The translations under genes and the position numbers were made by a program. The notes beneath the pieces were generated by a model. The model was not told the DNA's origin and did not search any database. It saw only the letters and a program-made list of their open reading frames with translations. From contig NZ_CP071503.1 of NCBI RefSeq assembly GCF_017354945.1, forward strand, positions 3,224,001 through 3,288,000: a DNA stretch of 64,000 nt, given 5' to 3'. The DNA comes from Shewanella avicenniae. Lineage in GTDB: Bacteria; Pseudomonadota; Gammaproteobacteria; Enterobacterales; Shewanellaceae. Below are positions 26,830 to 36,009 of this stretch, piece after piece. Numbering within the stretch: position 1 is the first letter of the stretch; the number at the start of each line of letters is the position of its first letter.

Positions 26830-27110
26830 TGAACTATCAGGCAACACCAATTCCCCTTCGGCACAGCGCAAGTGCGTTGGGCAGACATTGAGCAATCGAG
26901 ATATGGATATCGAGAAGCGATGGTGAGCGAGGGACCTCGAATCAGAGCGATTTGCGAAAATGGCAAACCAGAAGCGCCGTAGCGTTTTGCGCCGTGGGGC
27001 GGCAGGGGGATAGATAAGGGGGCGAAGCCGTCTAGCCCCCTTATCCTCTGGTGTGGAACGAGTAGTTCCACGACTTTCGCAACCGTAGGTTGCAATCGCG
27101 CAGCGATAAT
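26830..27110 (-). repeat. Right copy of ~285-bp inverted repeat
   Basis: Reverse-complement partner of 24576-24862. It keeps the same four outer hairpins: 27013-27045 (10-bp outer stem), 27053-27071, 27079-27093 and 27095-27107. In two of them the stems changed on both sides together. GCAAAC/GTTTGC on the left corresponds to GCAACC/GGTTGC on the right, and ATCAC/GTGAT to ATCGC/GCGAT. Such paired changes argue that the folded form matters. The divergent central stretch differs from that of the left copy. Confidence 0.85.
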
Positions 27111-27173
27111 CTTTTCTTTTCAGCAAGGCTAAAAGCCTCACCAACCATTTCAGGATTGCACCGAGATTCCTCA

Positions 27174-27261
27174 GCACAGATGAACCAGTGACCGTCCGAG
27201 GCAGGAGCCGAGGCCGAGCGCCCACGGATGGGTTCACAGCGTGTCACTGGATCATCTGTGC
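27174..27261. repeat. Long palindromic element at the right border
   Basis: Arms of 19 bp (27174-27192 and 27243-27261) are complementary except for one position and begin GCACAGATGA. They enclose a 50-bp GC-rich centre containing CGAGGCAGGAGCCGAGGCCG. The element lies about 60 bp outside the right inverted repeat and before the katA terminator. It has the form of a dispersed palindromic intergenic repeat or small miniature element; only one copy is in the window. Confidence 0.65.
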
Positions 27262-27370
27262 ATGCGCCCGCAGCAGGCGATTTAGCGCGACCAACTCGCA
27301 GCAAATACTAATTGCTAAATGTAGTCGCCAGAACAACACGGCAACTCCCCTTTGGCGCCAGCCAAAGAAA

Positions 27371-27394
27371 AAGCCCAACTTCCGTTGGGCTTTC
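27371..27394 (-). terminator. katA terminator
   Basis: Perfect 10-bp stem AAAGCCCAAC / GTTGGGCTTT with loop TTCC. The minus strand continues into T residues. It lies 26 bp after the catalase stop. Confidence 0.9.
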
Positions 27395-27419
27395 CACATC
27401 CAAACCTGGCAGAGCCAGA

Positions 27420-28880
27420 TTATTTGGCTAATGCCGCCATCACCCGAGCCCCATAATCTGCATCGGCGCGGCTGAAATGACAGATCATCCGTTGCTGCAC
27501 ATCATGTGATGCTTGGCTCAGCGTACCGGCAATGGTGTCAGCTAAACGTTGTTTCTCTTCTTCAGAGAAGATGCGATACAAATCCCCTGCTTGAGTAAAG
27601 TCATCTTGGTCAAAGCGACTGTAGCGGTCAGCGTCACCGTCGATACGCAGTGGCGGCTCTTTAAATTGGCTGGCGTCCTGCAAACCGGTTGCCACTGAGT
27701 TTGGCCCATAGTTCGCTGCTGCATCGCCACCAGTTTGGCTTTGATGATATGGGCACTGCGTACCGGCCATGGCACCAGCACGTTGGTGATGGTTAGCCTG
27801 CGTGGCATGCGGGCAGTTCACTGGCAACTGGTTGTAGTTGGCACCGATGCGGTAACGCTGGGCATCGGCATAGGCAAACAACCGCGCTTGCAGCATTTTG
27901 TCGGGCGAGGCGCCCACACCTGGCACTAAGTTACTTGGTGCTAATGCCACCTGCTCAACTTCAGCAAAGTAGTTTTGTGGCAAGCGGTTCAGCTCCATCA
28001 TGCCCACTTCAATCAATGGGTAATCTTTGTGTGACCACACCTTAGTTAAATCAAACGGATTGACGTGATATTTCTCGGCGTCGGCTTCCGGCATGATCTG
28101 CACACACAACTGCCAGCGTGGCAAATTGCCATCAGTAATCGCGGCGACGATATCGCGCTGGGCGTGGTCTGGGTCGATGCCCTTCACTTTTGCGGCTTGC
28201 TCTTCGGTCAGGTTGGCAATCGGTTGCTGGCAACGGAAGTGGAATTTCACCCAGTAACGTTCGCCTTTGGCGTTCCAGAACGAGAAGGTATGCGAGCCAT
28301 AGCCGTGCATTTGGCGATAGTTGGCCGGAATACCGCGATCAGACATCAAAATAGTGACTTGATGCAGTGACTCTGGGTTCAGTGACCAAAAGTCCCACAT
28401 CGCTTGTGGATCTTTTAAGTTGGTCATCGGGTTACGTTTTTGGGTGTGGATGAAGTCTGGAAACTTGATGCCATCACGCAAGAAGAAGGTTGGCGTGTTG
28501 TTGCCGACGATATCGTGGTTGCCACGGGCGGTGTAGAAACGCACGCCAAAGCCGCGTGGATCACGTTCGGCATCGGCCGAGCCCATTTCACCGCCCACAG
28601 TTGAGAAGCGCACAAATACTTCGGTTTGTTTGCCCACGCCTTGGAAGTGGTCGGCAATGGTGTATTGGCTTAAATCGTTGGTCACGGTAAAAGTGCCGTA
28701 AACGCCAGTACCTTTGGCATGTACTACCCGCTCAGGGATACGTTCACGGTTAAAATGCGCCAGTTTTTCAATCAGATGGAAATCTTGCAGCAATACTGGG
28801 CCACGCGCACCGGCGGTAACTGAGTTTTGGTCATCGGCCACTGGGGCACCGTTTTGGCTAGTAATGTATTGGTTAGTCAT
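27420..28880 (-). CDS. katA: Monofunctional heme catalase (clade 3, KatA-like)
   Basis: 486-residue small-subunit heme catalase that dismutates hydrogen peroxide to water and oxygen. Visible features are the distal His in [10 protein letters not shown], the Asn region (GNNTPTFF), and the proximal heme ligand Tyr in [14 protein letters not shown]. The length and lack of a flavodoxin-like extension place it among small-subunit catalases; no signal peptide is seen, so it is cytoplasmic. The ATG at 28880 follows a GAGGAG site; a TTG five codons upstream is rejected. The start codon is overlapped by the stop of a putative 23-codon leader ORF. No clear OxyR site was found. Confidence 0.96.
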   Translation of the reverse strand: MTNQYITSQNGAPVADDQNSVTAGARGPVLLQDFHLIEKLAHFNRERIPERVVHAKGTGVYGTFTVTNDLSQYTIADHFQGVGKQTEVFVRFSTVGGEMGSADAERDPRGFGVRFYTARGNHDIVGNNTPTFFLRDGIKFPDFIHTQKRNPMTNLKDPQAMWDFWSLNPESLHQVTILMSDRGIPANYRQMHGYGSHTFSFWNAKGERYWVKFHFRCQQPIANLTEEQAAKVKGIDPDHAQRDIVAAITDGNLPRWQLCVQIMPEADAEKYHVNPFDLTKVWSHKDYPLIEVGMMELNRLPQNYFAEVEQVALAPSNLVPGVGASPDKMLQARLFAYADAQRYRIGANYNQLPVNCPHATQANHHQRAGAMAGTQCPYHQSQTGGDAAANYGPNSVATGLQDASQFKEPPLRIDGDADRYSRFDQDDFTQAGDLYRIFSEEEKQRLADTIAGTLSQASHDVQQRMICHFSRADADYGARVMAALAK

Positions 28881-28944
28881 GGTCTTGCTCCTCAAGTGCG
28901 GATGGTGTTAACCAGAGTTCAATCAAATCAACGAGTGTGGCCAT
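28873..28944 (-). CDS. Putative 23-codon leader ORF coupled to katA
   Basis: A small reading frame ([23 protein letters not shown]) starts at an ATG with an AGGAG site 6 bases upstream. It ends at a TAA within ATGACTAA, whose first three bases are the katA start. The katA ribosome site lies inside its last codons, so translation of the leader would pass directly over it. This suggests translational coupling, or a small protein made with catalase. It is too short to assign by similarity. Confidence 0.5.
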   Translation of the reverse strand: MATLVDLIELWLTPSALEEQDHD

Positions 28945-29320
28945 AAGTTACTCCTGCTGAGACAGTGGCCTTGGATTGAGATGAATAATAGAGAAGCATA
29001 TTAAACAAATAAAACGATTAGTTATGATTAAGGCAATTTGTTTTTTATATTAGAAATTCACTGAGCACCATAGTCGCGATGACGACAGCGAACTAAACTG
29101 ACCAACGAGGCAAGTAAGTAAGGCCGGTAAAATAAGCAGAGGAAATAGCCCAGGAAATAGGCTGAAAAAATCGGCATGGGAAATAGCCAAGGAAGTAGGC
29201 AAGCAAAATTGACCGCTAAACAACGGGGATTAACCCGCTGTTTAACAAAGAATTGATAATGTTCGCTCGCTTATTAGCAAATTAAACGGTGAGCAAAACT
29301 AGGGTTCAGCACCTAAGGGG
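28945..29320. other. katA upstream region with imperfect direct repeat
   Basis: Non-coding region between the leader ORF and the next gene. An AT-rich part (28980-29050) probably holds the katA promoter. A 22-bp direct repeat with two mismatches lies at 29141-29162 and 29179-29200, and each copy itself contains two GGAARTAG units. No gene or known regulator site was recognised. Confidence 0.4.
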
Positions 29321-29764
29321 TTAGCCTAAAATAGCCTGCAGAAAGCCACCAGCAATCACACACACCAGCCCGATTTTTGCGGCACGACCTAAACGCACCT
29401 GCTTGAGAAAGTGCAAATCTCGGCGCATCGCACCGGTGGCGATATTGCCGATGGCACACTCAATCAAGATTAACGCCGCACCGAGTGAGGTGAAACAGGA
29501 CGGCAGCAGTGCCCAGCGTAACCCCGCACCAGTGAAGCTCTGGTAAATCACCTGCAGTTGCATCAGCACCACAACCAGCGCCAAGCACAGCAAAATATTA
29601 CGGCTAAGCGGCGGCAATTTTTGCACTGCGTTTGCGTCAGCACTCAGGTTTGTTTGGAAATGATTGTTGGCAAGTTCTGAGGAATCCTCTTGCGAAGGGT
29701 TTTGCGAATGTTTTGGCGAATGCTCGTGTGAGGAGCTGCGCGGTGCTTCCGGGGCTGCGTTCAT
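29321..29764 (-). CDS. Small hypothetical membrane protein
   Basis: 147-residue protein. A polar, Ser/His/Asn-rich and probably disordered N-terminus (about 1-50) precedes three hydrophobic stretches (about 55-73, 80-102 and 126-145), suggesting an inner-membrane protein. I recognise no family. It stands alone, downstream on the minus strand of the serine hydrolase gene but separated by about 200 bp. The ATG at 29764 follows a modest purine-rich site (AAAGGA). Confidence 0.6.
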   Translation of the reverse strand: MNAAPEAPRSSSHEHSPKHSQNPSQEDSSELANNHFQTNLSADANAVQKLPPLSRNILLCLALVVVLMQLQVIYQSFTGAGLRWALLPSCFTSLGAALILIECAIGNIATGAMRRDLHFLKQVRLGRAAKIGLVCVIAGGFLQAILG

Positions 29765-29966
29765 GGTAAGTCCTTTACAACATTGACTATATCAGCAACA
29801 GATTCGCTGAGTTCGGCGTTTACTCTAGCACAGCACATGCCGCTGAATTTACTCAGTTTTGGTGAAACTCTGTAACCAATTTTTACCCGCGTATACTACG
29901 TTGTTTCTACACTGGCAGGTACGCGCTTACGCTGGCAAGAAAGTAGTCATACGGCCAGCGTTCAAG

Positions 29967-31337
29967 CTAATCAAACATGCGATACACCTGCTGCACCACT
30001 TGCGGATACAGATCGTCACGTTGATATTGATTGATGTAATACAGCACGATTAATTGGTTTTGTGGGTCGACCAGATAACCCGTGCCCATCATCCCGCCCC
30101 AACCATAAGCGCTGTTAGAAACCGCAGCAGCAGGCCGTTGCAACTGAAACAGCTCAAAGCCCAAGCCAAAGCGAAATTTATCGTCGGCATCATCAGGATT
30201 AGATGGCAACCGATTAATTTGGGTCATCTGAGCTACGGTTTCTGGTTTCAAAATGCGCACGCCGTTAAGCTCGCCTTGATTCAGCATCATCTGCAAGAAT
30301 TTGGCGTAATCACCAATCGGACCATTGAGGCCAATCGCCCCTTCGGCATAGCGATGATCGCTGGCAACCGCGCCTTGGCGATACAGATTTGGCTCCGCCA
30401 CCAATTTGCCATCAATACTGCTATAGGCGCTCACAAAGCGACTCAGTTTATCAGGAGCATAGAACCAAGCAGTGTCGTTCATACCCAATGGTTTGAGCAC
30501 CTTATTAGTCACATATTGCTGTAGCGATTGGCCGCTGATGCGTTCAATCAAGTAAGCCAACATATTGGTGCTGACGTGATAGCGCCACTCGCTGCCAGGA
30601 TCAAGCCCCAGCGGCCAGCGCGCCAACTCCTGCATCTCATCTTGTAAATAGGGCCGTTGATAGTTATCACTGTGGCTCCGTTGCCCCGCCGGATATTGGC
30701 TGACGGGTTTACCATCCCACACCAACGTGGGCAGATCGGTTTGCTCGGCATCGCCCCAACGCAATTTCGGCACTTGCCCAGCGTTAAAGCCCGCCGTGTG
30801 CGACAACAGATGCACAAAGGTCATCGGCGTTGCCACTGGCCGCGTTTGATAGCTGCCATCGGAATTGATGTGGGTTAATACTGTGTTGGGGATCTCAGGG
30901 AAATAGTTCGCTACCGGATCATTCACATCCACCAATCCCTGCTCGACCAGCGTCATAAACGCGACTGAGATAATCGCCTTGGTTTGCGAAAACAGCACAT
31001 AGTAGTCATCGGTGGCGACCGGGATCTGCTGCTCGATGTTTTTCCAGCCAAAGCCCTTTTGATACACGATCTGACCGTTCTTGGCGACCAAGGTCACCAC
31101 ATTGGCGAGCTTATGACTGTCGATAAAGGATTGCAGTAGCGCATCAAGCTTCTGTTGCTCCGCCAGATTGAGCGGCTCCGCCTGATTGAGCTGCAATGGC
31201 GCAGATTGGCTGGTGAGCTGGGTGTCAGCAGCAGTGGCAAATTGCGCCAGCATTACCCCACCGGCGCAGCTTAAAAACCACAGAGCTTGGCGCCATAAAC
31301 GGGATGATTTGCAAGTAGTTGAGTGGCGATGCAACAC
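29967..31337 (-). CDS. Periplasmic serine hydrolase, beta-lactamase class C fold
   Basis: 456-residue exported enzyme. A basic N-terminus and signal segment end near QFATAA. The SxxK motif reads FSQTKAI (nucleophile Ser and Lys), a YxS/N-type motif appears later as YSS, and an HTAGF segment follows the active-site region. These mark the beta-lactamase/transpeptidase-like serine hydrolases, which include esterases and D-amino peptidases. The GTG at 31337 follows a GGAGGA site by 8 bases; the longer TTG start at 31370 places that site within the gene. True beta-lactamase activity is not implied. A second, distant relative lies at 39823-40974. Confidence 0.85.
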   Translation of the reverse strand: MLHRHSTTCKSSRLWRQALWFLSCAGGVMLAQFATAADTQLTSQSAPLQLNQAEPLNLAEQQKLDALLQSFIDSHKLANVVTLVAKNGQIVYQKGFGWKNIEQQIPVATDDYYVLFSQTKAIISVAFMTLVEQGLVDVNDPVANYFPEIPNTVLTHINSDGSYQTRPVATPMTFVHLLSHTAGFNAGQVPKLRWGDAEQTDLPTLVWDGKPVSQYPAGQRSHSDNYQRPYLQDEMQELARWPLGLDPGSEWRYHVSTNMLAYLIERISGQSLQQYVTNKVLKPLGMNDTAWFYAPDKLSRFVSAYSSIDGKLVAEPNLYRQGAVASDHRYAEGAIGLNGPIGDYAKFLQMMLNQGELNGVRILKPETVAQMTQINRLPSNPDDADDKFRFGLGFELFQLQRPAAAVSNSAYGWGGMMGTGYLVDPQNQLIVLYYINQYQRDDLYPQVVQQVYRMFD

Positions 31338-31515
31338 AAGGCGAGTCCTCCGCAGAAGCTGAAGTAGCAATTATCGTCACCATTTATAATACAAATAAGT
31401 AACAATAAATAGCTTCAGCTTACGAGAAGCGCGACAGACTCACACAGTGACAGCACGCGAACCAGCGTTTAACTGAATTGCTGCACTAAGGTTCGCGAGA
31501 CTGATAGAAGGAAAC

Positions 31516-31965
31516 TTACTTGGCGTCGGGGCGTTTCACCACGGCGGCGGTCATACGCGAGATGCAGGTCAATTCACCGGCGGCATTGTAGATTTTAACT
31601 TCCCACACCGAGGTGCGGCGGCCAAGATGGATCGGCTTGGCAATGGCTTTGATCTCGCCGCTGCGCGCCGCTTTTATGTGGTTGGCATTAATCTCTTGGC
31701 CGACACAGTAATACTGCTCAAAATCGACCGCGAAATTAGCGGCATAGCTGGCTACCGTCTCCGCCAGCACCACATTGGCGCCGCCGTGCACCATACCAAT
31801 GGGGTTATGTATTGCGGGGGTTGCGGGCATGGTAGCCACTAAATAATCATCGCCGATTTCAGTGACTTTAATGCCCATGGTTTGCATCAAACTGCCTTTG
31901 CCGCCCAAGCCTTTATCCAAACGGGCACAGTCTTCTAATGTCACTTCACGAAACCAAATACTCAT
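31516..31965 (-). CDS. Hotdog-fold acyl-CoA thioesterase (YdiI/MenI-like)
   Basis: 149-residue cytoplasmic thioesterase of the PaaI/YdiI type. The active-site segment reads NPIGMVHGGANVVLAETVAS, with the catalytic Glu and oxyanion Gly-Gly, and a basic GRRTSVWEVKIYN strand follows. Length is typical. The ATG at 31965 (MSIWFREV) follows an AAGGAA site; the frame is open 30 codons further but runs into the upstream gene. It starts 16 bp after the DUF2238 gene, so they are probably co-transcribed. Possible substrates include 1,4-dihydroxynaphthoyl-CoA (menaquinone synthesis) or other acyl-CoAs. Confidence 0.87.
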   Translation of the reverse strand: MSIWFREVTLEDCARLDKGLGGKGSLMQTMGIKVTEIGDDYLVATMPATPAIHNPIGMVHGGANVVLAETVASYAANFAVDFEQYYCVGQEINANHIKAARSGEIKAIAKPIHLGRRTSVWEVKIYNAAGELTCISRMTAAVVKRPDAK

Positions 31966-31981
31966 GGAGAATTTCCTTAGC

Positions 31982-32587
31982 TTAAATTTTATTGAGCGCA
32001 GCCAACTGCTGATTGTGCAGCTTACTGAGGCTGACCATGGCGCAAATGGCGCCAATCAAGGCCATTAACATGTCAGATTGGGTGTCCCACACATACCCTT
32101 GGGTGCCTAAAAAGGCTTCGGCGCTATCGCCGGTTGCGGCGGCAACCCACCATTCAATGAGTTCATAAAAGGCCGACAACGCCAGCGCAAAGCAGCAACA
32201 TAAAAAGCCACACCAACCGCTCGGTTTCAATACCTCGTTGCGCAACAATACTTCACGGCACAACATGGCGGGAATAAAGCCTTGGGCAAAATGGCCGAGT
32301 TTGTCGTAGTTGTTGCGTTGCCAATCGAACAGCGAGGAGATCCAATCAAATAGGGGTACTTCGGCGTAGGTGTATTTGGCGCCGACGAATAAAATACAAC
32401 AATGGATCAGTATCAACAGCGAAATTAACCCGGTCGGGCGATGCTTAAGATAGAAAAAACCGAGCAGCGGCAGGGCGATTAATCCGGGCAAGGCTTCCAT
32501 CCACCAAGTAAACATATCGTGGGGCTGGTACACCGACCAGAGCAGCACCATTGCATAAACTAATAGCCAAACAGCGTTTTTTTTCAA
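31982..32587 (-). CDS. DUF2238 (YjdF-like) inner-membrane protein
   Basis: 201-residue polytopic protein with six hydrophobic segments. The motif-rich region YDKLGHFAQGFIPAMLCRE, then SAFYELIEWW and DTQSDMLMALIGA, is characteristic of DUF2238. Function is unknown; conserved Asp, His and Glu residues within membrane segments suggest a metal or enzymatic role. It is the first gene of a pair with the thioesterase. Confidence 0.88.
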   Translation of the reverse strand: MKKNAVWLLVYAMVLLWSVYQPHDMFTWWMEALPGLIALPLLGFFYLKHRPTGLISLLILIHCCILFVGAKYTYAEVPLFDWISSLFDWQRNNYDKLGHFAQGFIPAMLCREVLLRNEVLKPSGWCGFLCCCFALALSAFYELIEWWVAAATGDSAEAFLGTQGYVWDTQSDMLMALIGAICAMVSLSKLHNQQLAALNKI

Positions 32588-32743
32588 TTTTCTACTCCCA
32601 GATCAGCATTGTTCTAGAACTAAAATAAACACTTTAGCCATCTAGCCCTCCACAGCGACCAAAAAAGGTGCTAATTTGAGCCTTGTGTTGAGGGGGAGCT
32701 TAACACATCACGCATCAAACTATCGTTAAGGGGTATCGAAATC

Positions 32744-33973
32744 ATGGCGAAACATTCGCTGGACAAGGACAAAATTAAGTTCCTGCTGTTGGAAGGCGTT
32801 CACCAAACGGCTGTTGAAGTACTGCAGCGTGCTGGTTACACCAACATCGAATATCACAAAGGTGCACTGTCTGGTGACGAATTAACTAACGCCATCAAAG
32901 ATGCACATTTTGTTGGGATCCGTTCCCGCACTCAATTGACCGCAGAAGTGCTGCAACAAGCAGAAAAACTGGTCGGTGTTGGCTGTTTTTGTATCGGTAC
33001 CAACCAAGTGGATTTAAAAGCCGCAGAGTTGCTCGGTGTACCAGTATTTAACGCGCCATTCTCAAACACCCGTTCTGTGGCAGAGCTGGTGATTGGTGAA
33101 ATCATTATGCTGATGCGCGGTATCCCTCAACGCAGTGCCTCGGCTCATCGTGGCGGTTGGATTAAAAGTGCCAAAGGCAGCTATGAAGTCCGCGGCAAAA
33201 CCTTAGGTATCATCGGCTACGGCCACATTGGTACTCAGTTGGGCATTCTGGCTGAAACCTTAGGTATGCGCGTGGTGTTTTACGATATCGAAGACAAACT
33301 GCCACTGGGTAACGCCAGTCAAATCCGTTCACTGGCGGAGATGTTGGCACAATCTGACGTAGTCAGTTTGCACGTTCCCGAAACCCCTTCAACGCAAAAC
33401 ATGTTTGGCGCAGCTGAACTTGAAGCAATGAAGCAAGGTGCGTTCGTGATCAACGCTTCACGCGGTACGGTAGTGGATATCGATGCGCTGGCAGCGGCGT
33501 TGAGCTCAGAAAAAATTGCCGGTGCGGCAATCGACGTGTTCCCAGTTGAGCCAAAATCAAACGATGACGAATTCCAAAGCCCACTGCGCGGTTTTGATAA
33601 CGTGATTCTGACCCCGCACGTTGGCGGTAGCACCGAAGAAGCGCAAGAAAACATCGGCATTGAAGTGGCCGGTAAACTGGCGAAATACTCAGACAACGGT
33701 TCAACCGTATCTGCGGTTAACTTCCCTGAAGTATCGCTGCCGCAATATCATGAAACCTCACGCTTGTTGCACATCCACAACAACCGTCCTGGTATACTGA
33801 TCAAGATTAACCAAGCCTTCTCTGAAAAAGGCATCAACATCGCTGCACAATATCTGCAAACTACGCCAGATATCGGTTATGTGGTGATGGAAGTCAACAC
33901 CAGCCAAGCGGCTGAAGCGCTAGAACAGTTGAAAGGCATCGAAGGCACAATTCGTACTCGCCTGCTCTACTAA
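32744..33973 (+). CDS. serA: D-3-phosphoglycerate dehydrogenase
   Basis: 409-residue NAD-dependent enzyme for the first step of serine synthesis (3-phosphoglycerate to 3-phosphohydroxypyruvate). It has a catalytic and Rossmann domain (GYGHIGTQLG near 160), the active-site Arg in NASRGTVVD, the Glu in FPVEP, and the His in LTPHVGGSTEEA. A C-terminal ACT domain (about 335-409, HNNRPGILIKIN) follows, which allows serine feedback inhibition. The length equals that of the E. coli enzyme. Monocistronic, with a hairpin after the stop. Confidence 0.97.
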   Translation: MAKHSLDKDKIKFLLLEGVHQTAVEVLQRAGYTNIEYHKGALSGDELTNAIKDAHFVGIRSRTQLTAEVLQQAEKLVGVGCFCIGTNQVDLKAAELLGVPVFNAPFSNTRSVAELVIGEIIMLMRGIPQRSASAHRGGWIKSAKGSYEVRGKTLGIIGYGHIGTQLGILAETLGMRVVFYDIEDKLPLGNASQIRSLAEMLAQSDVVSLHVPETPSTQNMFGAAELEAMKQGAFVINASRGTVVDIDALAAALSSEKIAGAAIDVFPVEPKSNDDEFQSPLRGFDNVILTPHVGGSTEEAQENIGIEVAGKLAKYSDNGSTVSAVNFPEVSLPQYHETSRLLHIHNNRPGILIKINQAFSEKGINIAAQYLQTTPDIGYVVMEVNTSQAAEALEQLKGIEGTIRTRLLY

Positions 33974-34017
33974 GCTCAGCGCAAAACATAAGCTCAGCGT
34001 AAAACCGCAATTTTATC

Positions 34018-34042
34018 GGGCGTCCATTGTGACGCCCTGTTT
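34018..34042 (+). terminator. serA terminator
   Basis: Stem GGGCGTC / GACGCCC with a 6-nt loop followed by TGTTTATTTG. A nearly repeated TAAGCTCAGCG unit lies just upstream (33971 and 33989). Confidence 0.65.
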
Positions 34043-34106
34043 ATTTGCGCCAAATCCGCGTTACAATCGCTGCACTTTGATTGCAACTTATTGCAGGACA
34101 TTTCTT

Positions 34107-35069
34107 ATGAGCATTTCTGTCATTGCACCCACTTGGGCTCTGGACGCCGGTACGCCGGACTTACTGCTTTCACCACTGACGCATCTTGGCATCATCAGCG
34201 TAACCGGTGAACAAAACCGCAGCTTTATTCACGGCCAAGTCACCGCCGATATCACCTCGTTAGCGGCCAACGATTGGCGTTGGGGCGCACACTGTGACGC
34301 GCGCGGTAAGATGCAGTCAGCATTTCGCGTGTTCAGTGTTGGCGATACCCTAATACTGCTGATGCCAACAGATACCCTTGCAGGCGATCTGCCAGAATTT
34401 AAAAAATACGCTGTATTTAGCAAAGCCGAACTGACTGACGCCTCAGCGGAATATCGTTTGTTGGGCGTTGCTGGTAGCCAAGCACAAAGCTGGTTGAAAG
34501 GTAAATTTGCCGCATTTGATGCCGACCAGAAAGTATCGCAGCTGGAAAATGGCGCAATTTTGCAAGATGGCGAGCGCTATATTGTGCTGCTGCCAAGCGC
34601 AGAGTTTGAAGCATTAGTTGCCAGCGAAACCTTAGTGGATAGCTTGGCATGGCGCGCGTTGGAGATCCAAGCCGGCTACCCTAACCTGCCTGCCGCACAC
34701 CAAGGCCAATTTGTACCGCAGATGTGTAACCTGCAAGCTGTGGGCGGTATCAGCTTTACCAAAGGCTGCTACATGGGCCAAGAAACCGTGGCGCGGATGA
34801 AATATCGCGGCGGTAACAAACGCGCACTGTATATTTTGCAAGGCCAAGCAACTGCCGTTGTTGGCGTTGATACTCAACTGGAAATCGCGGTTGAAGATGG
34901 CTTCCGTCCAGTAGGTGCTATCATCGAAGTGGCGCAGCAAGCCGAGCTGCTGCTGTTAACTGCCGTACTGCCAAACGACACAGAAGTGGGCGCAAAACTG
35001 CGGATTGCTGATGATACTGGCAGCGAACTGACTGTCATGCCACTGCCCTACTCGCTCGACGAAGAGTAA
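34107..35069 (+). CDS. ygfZ: Folate-dependent tRNA-modification/Fe-S factor YgfZ
   Basis: 320-residue cytoplasmic protein of the aminomethyltransferase-like family. The signature KGCYMGQE is present, containing the conserved Cys, followed by TVARMKYRGGNKR. E. coli YgfZ helps maintain certain Fe-S enzymes such as MiaB and binds folate. The ATG at 34107 has an AGGA site; the open frame extends 26 codons upstream, through the serA terminator, and is rejected. Terminator follows. Confidence 0.93.
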   Translation: MSISVIAPTWALDAGTPDLLLSPLTHLGIISVTGEQNRSFIHGQVTADITSLAANDWRWGAHCDARGKMQSAFRVFSVGDTLILLMPTDTLAGDLPEFKKYAVFSKAELTDASAEYRLLGVAGSQAQSWLKGKFAAFDADQKVSQLENGAILQDGERYIVLLPSAEFEALVASETLVDSLAWRALEIQAGYPNLPAAHQGQFVPQMCNLQAVGGISFTKGCYMGQETVARMKYRGGNKRALYILQGQATAVVGVDTQLEIAVEDGFRPVGAIIEVAQQAELLLLTAVLPNDTEVGAKLRIADDTGSELTVMPLPYSLDEE

Positions 35070-35131
35070 CCGCTTTAGGCTTATGCTGCGCTTAGGCTAA
35101 GCCTTACGTTCGCTTAGGCTCTGAGAATAAT

Positions 35132-35170
35132 AAAAAACGGAATACAGTTAGCGCTGTGTTCCGTTTTTTA
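35132..35170 (+). terminator. ygfZ terminator
   Basis: Stem AAAAAACGGAATACAG / CTGTGTTCCGTTTTTT with one mismatch, ending in a T run. Symmetric A and T tracts would let it act in both directions. The 60 bp before it repeat CTTAGGCT several times. Confidence 0.85.
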
Positions 35171-35328
35171 TACGCGCTTTATCGAGTCCTTTCATCATCG
35201 TGCCGATACTATTGAGTAGAATGAACTATTCGGGGCATCACTACGTAGTTAACTGCTCCAACCATTAAGATTTTTGCTAAGCTAATTCACTAGCAAGCTC
35301 GCGCAAGCGGTAACAAGCAAGGACACGC

Positions 35329-36009
35329 ATGACCCACTCTTCTCACGCTGCTGTGGTTACTCTTACTCAAATCACCAAAGGGTTTGATGACGGTGGCCAA
35401 TACCATCAAGTACTCAACCAACTTAACCTCAGTATTTTACCCGGCGAAACCGTTGCCCTAACCGGCCCGAGCGGCAGTGGCAAAAGTACGCTGCTGAATA
35501 TTATTGGTGGCTTTGAGCAAGCCGATAGTGGTGAGCTGAGTTTATTGGGCAACAGCACCCAACGCTGGGGTGATGCCGAGTGGAGTGCGTTTCGGCGCCG
35601 CTCGCTCGGGGTGGTGTTTCAACAATATAACCTGCTGACGCCCTTGAATGTGGCCGACAACATTCAGTTCCCGCTGAGCCTATTAGGCGAGCGTTGGAAT
35701 GACTGGTGCGATTATCTGGTCAACAAGTTGGGTATTGCGGAATTGACCCAGCGCGCGGTGGAGCAGTTATCCGGTGGGCAGCAGCAACGGGTGGCCATTG
35801 CGCGGGCTCTGGCGCATCGCCCAGCACTGTTGTTGGCCGATGAACCGACCGGCAACCTCGATGCCAACGCGGGTGATGAAGTGATGCAGTTGTTGGTGAA
35901 ACTGGCCGCCGATGCCGGCACCAGTATTTTAATGGTGACTCACAGCGACACCGCCGCCCAATACATGACTCGCCGTTGGCACCTCGAACAAGGCAAGATC
36001 CATGAGTAG
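35329..36009 (+). CDS. ABC transporter ATP-binding protein (LolD/MacB type)
   Basis: 226-residue ATPase: Walker [10 protein letters not shown], signature LSGGQQQR, Walker [12 protein letters not shown] and switch His (THSDT). The DEPTGNLD box is typical of ATPases that serve FtsX/MacB-like permeases working by mechanotransmission. The gene overlaps the following permease gene by 8 bp, and the three-gene set ends with a lipoprotein, pointing to one transcript. It supplies energy to the permease. Confidence 0.93.
   Translation: MTHSSHAAVVTLTQITKGFDDGGQYHQVLNQLNLSILPGETVALTGPSGSGKSTLLNIIGGFEQADSGELSLLGNSTQRWGDAEWSAFRRRSLGVVFQQYNLLTPLNVADNIQFPLSLLGERWNDWCDYLVNKLGIAELTQRAVEQLSGGQQQRVAIARALAHRPALLLADEPTGNLDANAGDEVMQLLVKLAADAGTSILMVTHSDTAAQYMTRRWHLEQGKIHE

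Noticed and set aside
26821..27237. 138-codon minus-strand frame as a real gene
   Set aside because: It spans the inverted repeat and half of the palindromic element, has Arg/Pro-rich atypical composition and no similarity I can recognise.
29141..29200. CRISPR-like repeat
   Set aside because: Only two imperfect copies, a short spacer and no cas genes.
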